Shown here: positions 26,186 through 33,796 of the stretch, in pieces
How positions within the stretch are numbered: the stretch's first letter is position 1
Layout of the letters: each line of letters opens with the position of its first letter
Origin: Anaerolineaceae bacterium
GTDB taxonomy: Bacteria; Chloroflexota; Anaerolineae; Anaerolineales; Anaerolineaceae
Direction: 5' to 3'
DNA length: 34,291 nucleotides
NCBI GenBank assembly: GCA_016936755.1
Contig: JAFGXF010000055.1
Span: forward strand, 1 to 34,291
Notes under the pieces: model-generated
The model's database searches: none
Told to the model about the DNA's origin: nothing
Seen by the model: the letters and a program-made list of their open reading frames with translations, nothing else
Position numbers and translations under genes: made by a program

Positions 26186-26388
26186 CCACCCACAGCGGGC
26201 ATGCACCTTGGGAGTGCCTAAATTGGCTCAGAGAATCTCATTCCTATTACTCAGGAGGAAGGACGAAACTGATGGACATACAACTGATCGGCAGGTGTGG
26301 CGCATACTGTGGGGCTTGCGAATGGAAGGCAAAGACCAATTGTCCCGGATGCCTGGCATCCGGGGGCAGGATATTCTGGGGTGAATGT
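26186..26388 (+). pseudogene. Truncated DUF3795 gene with leader (repeat copy B)
   Basis: The first 111 bases repeat the segment at 20141-20251. The coding part from ATG 26272 matches the intact gene at 23203 over 117 bases with 11 differences, keeping C9, C13, C16, C24, C27 and the CPGC pair. After GEC (about 26388) similarity ends, and the frame runs through unrelated AT-rich sequence to a stop at 26460. It lacks the second half of the cysteine set. The break falls exactly where the ArsR promoter region begins. The truncated protein could still be made, since its ribosome site is intact. Confidence 0.75.
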
Positions 26389-26399
26389 GCAGACTCAGG

Positions 26400-26456
26400 A
26401 TTTTTGTCATATTTACTATATCAAATATATCGGATAATATATTCAGAATACCAAAT
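26400..26456 (+). promoter_or_regulatory. AT-rich arsR promoter region
   Basis: About 55 very AT-rich bases contain GATAAT (26433-26438) as a possible -10 and overlapping ATATAT/ATATTC repeats of the type bound by ArsR/SmtB proteins. No Shine-Dalgarno precedes the ATG at 26457, so the leader would be very short. Confidence 0.5.
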
Positions 26457-26801
26457 ATGAATGACTTAATCGCCCTGAACCAAATCTCTGTTCTCTTGAA
26501 GATCATCTCTCACCCCTCCCGCCTGGCAATCCTGTTGTCCATCGGGGAGGGCGAAACCTGTGTCTGCCATCTGGAAACGATGTTGGGCTGGTCGCAATCC
26601 CATATCTCCCAGCAATTGATGATCCTGCGCAAGGCTGGTATCGTATCCACCCGCCGCGAGAACCGGTTTATCCATTACAGACTGGTCGACCCCGCCCTGC
26701 TGGACCTGATCCGGAAGGCTGCCCATTTGAAGGAGGTTGTCCTGCCTGTGCTGCAGCCAACAGCAAAATGCGAATGCTCCAGTTGCTGCAAGTACAAGTG
26801 A
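26457..26801 (+). CDS. ArsR-family transcriptional repressor with CxC sensor motif
   Basis: The start at 26457 gives a 114-residue protein of typical ArsR size. The winged helix is visible: SRLAILLSI, recognition helix SQSHISQQLMILRKAGIV (about 46-63) and wing RRENRFIHYRL. C35 and C37 in ETCVCHLETM correspond to the CVC motif of arsenic- and metal-sensing ArsR proteins. The C-terminus ends CECSSCCKYK (C105, C107, C110, C111), an extra thiol cluster. This suggests derepression by a soft metal, metalloid or reactive thiol compound. It leads a tight operon with a cysteine-rich small protein and an ABC exporter, which it probably controls. Confidence 0.9.
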   Translation: MNDLIALNQISVLLKIISHPSRLAILLSIGEGETCVCHLETMLGWSQSHISQQLMILRKAGIVSTRRENRFIHYRLVDPALLDLIRKAAHLKEVVLPVLQPTAKCECSSCCKYK

Positions 26802-26832
26802 TCGATCATTCCAGGCATCCCCAGAAGGAGAG

Positions 26833-26979
26833 ATGAAGATGTGCAATGGAAAGTGCAATTACACCCGCAAAGCAACTCGTGACCGCTGCTTTAACCAGGC
26901 CTGTTTCAAGCGCCGCTTCCAAACCGGGGTGGAGCAGGCCGCTGGTTTGGAAACCTGCCTGGAAGATTTGAAGAAATGA
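26833..26979 (+). CDS. 48-residue cysteine-rich protein in the ArsR-ABC operon
   Basis: A good ribosome site (AGAAGGAG) lies five bases before the ATG, and the stop overlaps the ATPase start in ATGA, so the frame is very likely translated. The product has five cysteines (C4, C8, C19, C24, C42) spaced as CNGKC ... CFNQAC ... C, is basic in the middle (RKATRDRC, CFKRRF) and acidic at the end (LETCLEDLKK). No family was recognised. Position between a thiol-type sensor and an exporter suggests a metal- or thiol-binding carrier or co-sensor; that is inference from context. Its start and the 31-base gap after arsR fit one transcript. Confidence 0.8.
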   Translation: MKMCNGKCNYTRKATRDRCFNQACFKRRFQTGVEQAAGLETCLEDLKK

Positions 26980-27992
26980 CTGCCATTACAGACTCCAACC
27001 AACCAGTCACCCCGAAAGCGCCGATCATTCTTGTAGAAGGCTTGGCCAAAAGTTTTGGGAAAGTCACCGCCCTCAATGGAATCTCCTTCCAGGTTCAGCC
27101 CGGAGAACTCTTCGGTTTCCTGGGACCCAATGGCGCTGGCAAGACCACGGCCATCAACATCCTGACCGGCCTGGCCCGGGCTGATGCCGGTACGATCCGG
27201 ATCGACGGCCAGGATTGCACGCGTAACCCGAAGGCCGCCCAGCATCTGATCGGTATCGTTCCGGATGAAAGCAATCTCTACGCGGAGCTGACCGGTTTTG
27301 ACAACCTGTGCTTCTGCGCAGCCCTGTATGGTATGCCCAAGGCCGAGCGCGTCGACCGCGCCCATGAACTGCTCAAGTTCTTTGGATTGACCGAAGCCGG
27401 CAGGCGCAAGTTTGGTGGCTATTCCAAGGGAATGAAGCGCAAGTTGACAATAGCCGCCGGCTTGATCCACCGCCCACGCATCCTTTTCCTGGACGAACCG
27501 ACCACCGGTATCGATGTCGCCAGTGCGCGCCAGATTCGCCAGCTGATCCAGGACCTGCATGGGAGCGGGACAACCATTTTCCTGACTACCCATTACATCG
27601 AAGAAGCAGAACGGCTGTGCGACCGGATCGCTTTCATCGTAGACGGACAGATCGTGCTTGAGGATAGTGTCCCTCACCTGCTGCAACCACTGCAGAACAA
27701 ACATGTCCTTCTGCTGTATGTCCTGGGGGCTGATCAGCAGCTTGCCAGCCAGATGGCCGAGGCATTCCCAGGAGGGCAGGTCGAGGTGGCTGCCAAGGAC
27801 CAGTTGCGCCTCGAAGCAGAGACGCCAATCCCGCTCGCCCCGCTGGTAAATTTTCTGGCTGGACGCGGTCGGGAAGTGACGGAAGCCCGCCGTCCGAGTC
27901 ACACCCTTGAGGATGTTTTCGTGCGGGTCACCGGCCTCCAGGTGGACATGTTGAAAAAAGAAAAAGAAAAAAGCACGGGAGGCGGGCAATGA
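26976..27992 (+). CDS. ABC exporter ATPase (ABC-2 type, CcmA/YbhF-like)
   Basis: The 338-residue protein has Walker A GPNGAGKTT (50-58), Q-loop region, signature GGYSKGMKRKL (about 147-157), Walker B ILFLDEP (169-175, catalytic E174) and H-loop H206 (TTHYIEEA). The SKGMKRK variant is usual for this subgroup. The C-terminal ~100 residues are an accessory domain (VTEARRPSHTLEDVFVRVTG) seen in drug and lipid exporters. It starts at an ATGA overlap with the cysteine-rich gene and ends with an ATGA overlap with the permease. It powers export of an unknown substrate, probably under ArsR control. A decayed copy of its Walker B region lies at 23881-23961. Confidence 0.94.
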   Translation: MTAITDSNQPVTPKAPIILVEGLAKSFGKVTALNGISFQVQPGELFGFLGPNGAGKTTAINILTGLARADAGTIRIDGQDCTRNPKAAQHLIGIVPDESNLYAELTGFDNLCFCAALYGMPKAERVDRAHELLKFFGLTEAGRRKFGGYSKGMKRKLTIAAGLIHRPRILFLDEPTTGIDVASARQIRQLIQDLHGSGTTIFLTTHYIEEAERLCDRIAFIVDGQIVLEDSVPHLLQPLQNKHVLLLYVLGADQQLASQMAEAFPGGQVEVAAKDQLRLEAETPIPLAPLVNFLAGRGREVTEARRPSHTLEDVFVRVTGLQVDMLKKEKEKSTGGGQ

Positions 27993-28726
27993 AGCACTGG
28001 ATTGCGTTCTGGAATATTCTTCTCAAGGATTTGCGCGCATACTATCTTAAACCACCCAATATCAGTTGGGGATTGATCTTCCCGCTGGCCTGGACTGGAA
28101 TGTTCTTCATCCGCTCGGGTAGTGGTTTGGAGAGTACTCTTTCGATTCTACCCGGCGTAATGGCGGTCTCGATACTGTTCGGCACCACCTCGATGTTGTC
28201 CGTGACGGTGACGTTTGAGAAGCGGAACCGATCCTTCGACCGGCTGCTGCTCTCCCCGATCCCGCTCTGGCTGCTCATGCTGGCCAAGACCAGCGGGGCG
28301 ATCCTCTTCGGTATCCTGAATGCCTTCGTGCCGGTTGTGATGGCCGCTTTGCTGACGGACCTTTCCGCTGTGAATTGGTCCCTGGTGGTGCCAGCAGTCA
28401 TCCTGATCTCTCTGGCTTCAACCTTCCTGGGACTGTTCATCGCCGTATCCGTCAGCGAGGTGTTCGAAGCCCAAACCTTCTCAAACTTCTTCCGCTTCCC
28501 GATGATCTTCCTGTGCGGTTTGTTCATGCCGGTCGCCTCGCTGCCGGTCTATTTGCAACCCCTCTCCTACCTGCTCCCATTGACCTATGGCGTGGACATC
28601 CTGCACGGCGCAATCCGCGGCCAGAATCACCTGGCATATCCGCTCTCGTTCGGGTTGATCTTTCTTTTCTGCATCAGCCTGTTCCTGTTGAGCCTCAGAA
28701 ACATCTATCGGAAGTGGATCCTGTAG
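27989..28726 (+). CDS. ABC-2 type exporter permease
   Basis: The 245-residue inner-membrane protein has six membrane segments with the ABC-2 layout. The conserved region FFRFPMIFLCGLFMPVASLPVYLQPLSYLLPLTYGVD (about 172-208) is the ABC-2 signature seen in NodJ/DrrB-type permeases. It overlaps the ATPase gene by four bases (ATGA) and ends the ArsR-led operon. The substrate is unknown; family members export drugs, polysaccharides or lipids. Confidence 0.92.
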   Translation: MKHWIAFWNILLKDLRAYYLKPPNISWGLIFPLAWTGMFFIRSGSGLESTLSILPGVMAVSILFGTTSMLSVTVTFEKRNRSFDRLLLSPIPLWLLMLAKTSGAILFGILNAFVPVVMAALLTDLSAVNWSLVVPAVILISLASTFLGLFIAVSVSEVFEAQTFSNFFRFPMIFLCGLFMPVASLPVYLQPLSYLLPLTYGVDILHGAIRGQNHLAYPLSFGLIFLFCISLFLLSLRNIYRKWIL

Positions 28727-28931
28727 TTCTCGTAGTGGAGTACGTTTCGGTTCGCTTGCGTGCATGCTACCTCTTCGATGACAAGCCACCTACCGGTCCA
28801 ATCACAGATACCTCGCGGTTGACATTGCTCCTGCTCAGAGAATAATTGTATACCCCTTACTTTTTTGCTCATTCCCAATCATCCAAAGGCGACAGGGCGA
28901 TTCTATAAAGAGAGAAGCGCTGATAGCCTGC

Positions 28932-28937
28932 TATAAT
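28932..28937 (+). promoter_or_regulatory. -10 box directly before the LuxR start (leaderless transcript)
   Basis: TATAAT ends seven bases before the ATG at 28945, so transcription should begin at or next to the start codon. No Shine-Dalgarno is present and no good -35 is seen. Confidence 0.5.
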
Positions 28938-28944
28938 CCCACCC

Positions 28945-31590
28945 ATGCAAACACCCCTGGTCATGACCAAGTTTGCGATGCCACCATTGCGGCCTGTGGT
29001 CGTATCGCGCCCGCAGCTCCTGGCGAGATTGAATGCGGGATTGGGCGGGAAATTGACCCTGGTTTCGGCCCCGGCCGGTTTCGGTAAAACGACGCTGGTA
29101 GTGGCATGGCTGCATGACCTGGTGGAAAAGTCGGAGGGGAAACGCGTCGCCTGGTTCTCTCTCGATGAAAGTGATAACGACCCGGTGCGTTTTTGGAGCG
29201 GTTTTGTGACCGCTTTACAGTCCATCTGGCCGGAGGCAGGGCAGGAAGCGCTGGGCATGTTCAAGTCCTCCCCGCCGATGCCGGTCGAGGCAATCCTGAC
29301 CGTGCTGATCAACGAGATCTCAGCCCTCGTAATAGACGGCCCATATCTGTTCGTGCTCGACGATCTGCACGTGCTCACAATACCACAGATCACCTCCAAC
29401 CTGACCTTCCTGCTGGAACATATTCCTGCCGGGTTGCACCTGGTTGCCACCACGCGCGTCGACCCGGATTTGCCGTTATCGCGCTTGCGCGCACGGCAGC
29501 AGGTGAACGAGATCCGCCTGACAGATCTGCGTTTCATGACTGATGAGACAGCTTCCTTCCTGAACCAGTGCATGGGATTGAAACTATCGGAATCGATGAT
29601 CAGCGCCCTGGAAGCCCGCACCGAAGGCTGGATCGCCGGCCTGCAGATGGCAGGCCTGTCACTGCAAACCAGTTCCAACCCGCAGGAATTCATCCGCTCC
29701 TTTACGGGCAGCAATCGTTACATTCTCGACTACCTGCTCGAAGAGGTCCTCCAACGGGAACCGGAGCAGGTGCAGGATTTCCTGTTGAAAACATCCATCC
29801 TGGGCAGGTTGTGCGAAGAACTGTGCGAAGTGGTCACAGACGGGCAACAAACGCAGGCGATGCTGGAACACCTTGAGAGTGCCAATCTGTTCCTCCTGCC
29901 GCTCGACCAGGAGCGCCGCTGGTACCGCTATCATCCGCTCTTTGGCGAACTCCTGCGCACCCAACTGGAGAAATCCCAGCCGGATGAGATCGCCGCCCTG
30001 CAGCAGAAAGCCGCCGGATGGTTCGAGATGCGGGGGGATCTCGAACAGGCTGTCCGGCACCTGCTGACTGTCCAGGACTTCAACCAGGCCGCGCCTTTGA
30101 TCGAGCGGGTGGCGTTCGACCTGCTCAGCCATGGCGAGGTCGGAACCCTGGTGGCCTGGCTGCGCACCCTGCCCGACGAAACCTTGCGCACGCGTCCCTG
30201 GTTGTGCGTACTGGATGCCTGGATGCTGATCCTGACCGGACAGGCCGGGACGATCGAAGCCCGGCTCCAGAAGGCTGAAGCAGCCATCCAGTCGGGGGCA
30301 ATTTCCACCTCAGAAATCGAGCGGGTGCGGGCTTATGCCTCCGCCATCCGGGCGCAGGTGACCTTCATCCAGGGAGGCGCTCCGGTGGCGATCGAATTCG
30401 CCAAGTCTGCCCTGGACCACCTGACCGCCGCAGACCACGTGATCAGCGCCACAACCGCCACCATCCTGGGTGCAAGCTACGCTTATATCGCTGATTTCAC
30501 ATCCGCTGTCGATTCCTTCGAGAAAGCCAAGGCGATCAGCCTGGCTGGTGGTAATCAGTTTAACGCCATGGTAGCCGGATCTGCCCTGGCCCAGATCGCA
30601 GCGGTGCATGGGCACCTGAAGCATGCTCACCAGATCTATCAGGATGGCCTGCGCCTGGCCGGCAAGTCCGCCTTCATGGCTCCGGGATACACATATGCCG
30701 GGCTGGCAAATATTCTATGCGAATGGAACGAGCTGGATACCGCCTTGGAGTATGCCGCGCAAAGCGTGGAATTATGCAAGGTAATCGGTCAGGCAGAGAT
30801 TCTGATGACTGCCTACACTTCCCTGGCCCGCGTGCAGCTGGCGCGCCGGGAGTTCGACGCGTCTCTTACTACGTTGGAGGAAGCCCGCCGGGTGGCCAGC
30901 GATATTTCCGCTTGGTCGCTGGATACGATCCTGATTCTGCAAGCCCGCGTCTGGCTGGCAAAAGGTGACCTGGAGCCTGCCATTCTCTGGTCGCAAAATG
31001 GCGGTTATTCCGTGGAGGAACCTGCCTCCTTCCACCGGGAGCAGGGTCTGCTGACGCTGGCGCGCGTCCGCATGCTGCAGGGCCAGCCGGAACAAGTCGC
31101 CGCGCTGCTCGAGCGCCTCTGGCAGGAAGCGGAGAGGTCTGGCCGGACCGGCAGCCTGATCGAGATTGGTATCCTCCAGGCGCTGAATTTTCAGGCACAG
31201 GGTAAAAGCCGTATGGCACAGGAAACGCTGGTGAAAATTCTGGCGCTGGCGGAGCCGGAAGGCTATCTGCGCCTATTCCTGGACGAAGGGGAAGCGATGC
31301 GTTCCCTGCTGGAAGACTGTCGTAAACAAGCGCCCAGGTCCAATCCTTATCTGGAGAAGCTGTTGGATACCTATCCTCCGGAACAATCGGCGCTGATCGA
31401 ACCTCTGAGCAAACGCGAACTGGAAGTGCTGAACCTACTGACTGTTGGCCGCTCCAACTCACAGATCGCCGCGAAGTTGTTCATTTCGCTGAACACGGTC
31501 AAGGCACACGTCAAAAATATCTTTGCCAAGCTGGGGGTTCACAACCGGGCGGAGGCCATCCACCGGGCACAAGAACTTGGCCTGATCTGA
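28945..31590 (+). CDS. MalT-like LuxR-family ATP-dependent regulator
   Basis: The 881-residue protein is a large STAND-type activator. Walker A is APAGFGKTT (42-50) and Walker B is LFVLDDLHVL (135-144). A winged-helix and helical region follows, then a TPR-rich sensor part (about 430-800), and a C-terminal LuxR HTH (LSKRELEVLNLLTVGRSNSQIAAKLF through KAHVKNIFAKLGVHNRAEAI, about 817-881). Such proteins bind ATP and an inducer, oligomerise and activate transcription. Its own terminator follows, and a three-gene ABC export locus is next, which may be its target. The transcript seems leaderless. The inducer is unknown. Confidence 0.94.
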   Translation: MQTPLVMTKFAMPPLRPVVVSRPQLLARLNAGLGGKLTLVSAPAGFGKTTLVVAWLHDLVEKSEGKRVAWFSLDESDNDPVRFWSGFVTALQSIWPEAGQEALGMFKSSPPMPVEAILTVLINEISALVIDGPYLFVLDDLHVLTIPQITSNLTFLLEHIPAGLHLVATTRVDPDLPLSRLRARQQVNEIRLTDLRFMTDETASFLNQCMGLKLSESMISALEARTEGWIAGLQMAGLSLQTSSNPQEFIRSFTGSNRYILDYLLEEVLQREPEQVQDFLLKTSILGRLCEELCEVVTDGQQTQAMLEHLESANLFLLPLDQERRWYRYHPLFGELLRTQLEKSQPDEIAALQQKAAGWFEMRGDLEQAVRHLLTVQDFNQAAPLIERVAFDLLSHGEVGTLVAWLRTLPDETLRTRPWLCVLDAWMLILTGQAGTIEARLQKAEAAIQSGAISTSEIERVRAYASAIRAQVTFIQGGAPVAIEFAKSALDHLTAADHVISATTATILGASYAYIADFTSAVDSFEKAKAISLAGGNQFNAMVAGSALAQIAAVHGHLKHAHQIYQDGLRLAGKSAFMAPGYTYAGLANILCEWNELDTALEYAAQSVELCKVIGQAEILMTAYTSLARVQLARREFDASLTTLEEARRVASDISAWSLDTILILQARVWLAKGDLEPAILWSQNGGYSVEEPASFHREQGLLTLARVRMLQGQPEQVAALLERLWQEAERSGRTGSLIEIGILQALNFQAQGKSRMAQETLVKILALAEPEGYLRLFLDEGEAMRSLLEDCRKQAPRSNPYLEKLLDTYPPEQSALIEPLSKRELEVLNLLTVGRSNSQIAAKLFISLNTVKAHVKNIFAKLGVHNRAEAIHRAQELGLI

Positions 31591-31608
31591 TCAACTCGAC
31601 AACATTCT

Positions 31609-31645
31609 GCCCTCCAGGTTGTGTACCTGGAGGGCTTCTTGTTTT
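31609..31645 (+). terminator. Rho-independent terminator of the LuxR gene
   Basis: GCCCTCCAGGT / ACCTGGAGGGC forms a perfect 11-bp stem with a 5-base loop, followed by TTCTTGTTTT. It starts 19 bases after the stop codon. Confidence 0.93.
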
Positions 31646-31668
31646 CGGCTAAATCACCCAGTGCGATT

Positions 31669-31680
31669 ACCCGATCGGGT
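31669..31680. promoter_or_regulatory. Palindrome in front of the second ABC operon
   Basis: ACCCGATCGGGT is a perfect 12-bp palindrome between the LuxR terminator and the ATPase gene, 64 bases before its ATG. It could be a binding site for the upstream LuxR protein or another regulator. Confidence 0.45.
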
Positions 31681-31744
31681 GAGCACAACCCTCCCCGCGC
31701 TTGATAAGATGGCAGCGTTGAATTCGATGAGAAAGGAAAGAAAC

Positions 31745-32689
31745 ATGCAAAACGGAACTGCCATTCAACTGCTCGGACTGCAAAAACGCTACGGTGTTCT
31801 GACCGCAGTACAATCCCTAGATTTCAGTGTTCAGCGGGGTGAGATCTTCAGCCTGCTGGGTCCCAACGGCGCCGGCAAGAGCACGACCATTGCCATGCTC
31901 TCCTGTCTCCTGTCTCCCACCGGCGGCGACGCCCGCCTGATGGGACACTCGATCCAGTCCGATCCCCGGGCTGTCAAGTCGATGATCGGCGTGGTGCCGC
32001 AGGAAATCGCCATGTACGAAGACCTGAGTGGCCGACAGAACCTGCTCTTCTGGGGCCGCATGGTCGGGCTGAGAGGTGACCGGCTCAAACGCCGCATCGA
32101 TGAAACGCTGGATCTGGTCGAACTGACCGATCGGCAGCATGACTGTGCTGGTCATTACTCGGGCGGGATGCAGCGCCGCCTGAACATCGCCATTGCCCTG
32201 CTGCACGAGCCACAGATCGTCATCCTGGACGAGCCGACGGTAGGCATCGACCCGCAGAGCCGCCGCAAGATCCTGGATGGGGTCAAGGAGCTCAACCGGC
32301 GCGGTGTCACCATCCTCTATACCACCCATTACATGGAAGAGGCGCAGGAACTTTCGCACCGCATCGCCATCCTGGATCATGGACGCTTGATCGCCCAGGG
32401 CACCCATGCAGAACTGGTGAAGATGGTCGGCGGACAGAGCCGCATCCGCCTGACGCTCAGCCGTAAACCGGCCGGCTTGCTCGCGATGTGGCGTACGCTG
32501 CCCGGCGTTCACTCGGTCAGCGAGGAGAACGGGGCTGCCAGCCTGCTGGTCAAGGACAGCACCCTGGTGCTGCCCACCTTGTTCGAATCGGCGGCCCGGG
32601 CGAATGTTCAGGTCAACGCCATGGAACTCCAGGAACCCGACCTGGAAGCGGTCTTCCTGCACCTGACCGGCAAAGCCCTGCGAGATTAA
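31745..32689 (+). CDS. ABC exporter ATPase, ABC-2 type
   Basis: The start at 31745 (MQNGTAIQ) has AAAGGAAAG upstream; longer starts would run through the promoter region. The 314-residue protein has Walker A GPNGAGKST (39-47), signature YSGGMQRRLNIA, Walker B IVILDEP (D162 in LDEP) and H-loop TTHYMEEA. The accessory C-terminus ends LEAVFLHLTGKALRD, typical of daunorubicin-resistance-type ATPases. It is followed after three bases by the first permease. It energises the two permeases encoded downstream, in an ATPase-permease-permease arrangement like YbhF-YbhS-YbhR. Substrate unknown. Confidence 0.94.
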   Translation: MQNGTAIQLLGLQKRYGVLTAVQSLDFSVQRGEIFSLLGPNGAGKSTTIAMLSCLLSPTGGDARLMGHSIQSDPRAVKSMIGVVPQEIAMYEDLSGRQNLLFWGRMVGLRGDRLKRRIDETLDLVELTDRQHDCAGHYSGGMQRRLNIAIALLHEPQIVILDEPTVGIDPQSRRKILDGVKELNRRGVTILYTTHYMEEAQELSHRIAILDHGRLIAQGTHAELVKMVGGQSRIRLTLSRKPAGLLAMWRTLPGVHSVSEENGAASLLVKDSTLVLPTLFESAARANVQVNAMELQEPDLEAVFLHLTGKALRD

Positions 32690-32692
32690 ACC

Positions 32693-33787
32693 ATGAATAT
32701 CCTTTTCATCACCTTCAAGGACCTGGGTAATTCCCTGCGCAAGCCGCTGATGCTGGCTTTCATGCTCCTCCTGCCACTCTTGCAGGCCGGGCTTCCCTAC
32801 CTGGCCTTCCATGGGTTATCCGGTGGGCTGGAAGTGCAGACCACCCGCGTGGTGGTCGTCAACCTGGATCAGGCAGTGGCGGCTTATCCTGATTTCCTTG
32901 CCGGGAACCTTCTTTCCGGGATGCTGGCCGATGAGGAACTGGACAGCATGCTGGATGTCACCATGCTGGAGAGCGAGTCTGCCGCCCGACAGATGATCGA
33001 CGCAGACGGGGCTGGCGTGGCCGTCATCATCCCTGCGGGATTGACCGCCTCCCTGTTCGAACAGGCTGGCCATGCCGAAGTGGTCATTTACCACGACCCG
33101 ACCCTGACGCTTGGCCCCGGCATCGTGAGCGACGTGGTGACCAACTTCCTGGACGGTTTTGCCGGTTCCCTGATCGCGGCGGACGTGACCAGTTCGCAAC
33201 TGGAAACCCTCGGCCGGAGGGTCAGCGAGACAACGCGACAGGATGCCATGCTGCGCTATGGTGACTGGGCGCAAGCGGTTGGCGAGAGCCTCAGCCAGGG
33301 TATCCACCCGGCGATCCGTTACGGCGGGCAGGTCGCGGTCCGAGAAGCTGATTCGGTCATGCGCGCCATCATCGGCCCGATGATGGCCGGGATGCTGGTC
33401 TTCGGAAGCGTGCTTTTCGGCATCCAGTGGGGCGCGGTATTCCCGGTGTTCTTCAACGGGCTGGGACTGGCCCTCTCGGCAGCCGGTTTTGGGATCCTGC
33501 TGGTCTCGTTCATGCGCACCACCCGCCAGGCCTTCCTGATCATGGGCGGGACGGTCATCCTGACCGGCATGGCTGGCGGGACGATGACCACCACCTTTGC
33601 CAACCTGCCGGCGGCCTTCCGGACGCTCAATCTGTTCACCCCCCAGGGTTGGGTCCTGCGCGGATTGACCACCAGCCTGCAAGGCGGCACACTGGCGGAA
33701 ACCACCCTGCCCGCGCTGATCGCAGCCGCGATGGGCCTCGTTTTCCTGCTCGCCGGCTGGTTCAACCTGAACCGGCGCTATTCCTAG
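32693..33787 (+). CDS. ABC-2 type permease, first of a pair
   Basis: The 364-residue protein has one N-terminal membrane segment (about 13-38), a large outside domain of about 180 residues, and five membrane segments at the C-terminus with the ABC-2 signature around FANLPAAFRTLNLFTPQGWVLRGL (about 303-326). This 1 + 5 layout with a big external loop is typical of YhgE/YbhR-like exporters. It starts three bases after the ATPase stop and is followed by a second permease nine bases later, so the three form one operon. Confidence 0.92.
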   Translation: MNILFITFKDLGNSLRKPLMLAFMLLLPLLQAGLPYLAFHGLSGGLEVQTTRVVVVNLDQAVAAYPDFLAGNLLSGMLADEELDSMLDVTMLESESAARQMIDADGAGVAVIIPAGLTASLFEQAGHAEVVIYHDPTLTLGPGIVSDVVTNFLDGFAGSLIAADVTSSQLETLGRRVSETTRQDAMLRYGDWAQAVGESLSQGIHPAIRYGGQVAVREADSVMRAIIGPMMAGMLVFGSVLFGIQWGAVFPVFFNGLGLALSAAGFGILLVSFMRTTRQAFLIMGGTVILTGMAGGTMTTTFANLPAAFRTLNLFTPQGWVLRGLTTSLQGGTLAETTLPALIAAAMGLVFLLAGWFNLNRRYS

Positions 33788-33796
33788 GAGTTCACC

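Noticed and set aside
27420-27452. ABC signature SKGMKRK instead of LSGGQ
   Set aside because: This variant is common in ABC-2 type exporter ATPases and is not unusual.
26834-28000. Long minus-strand frame opposite the ABC ATPase
   Set aside because: It is the antisense shadow of a clear ATPase gene, with no motif or ribosome site of its own.
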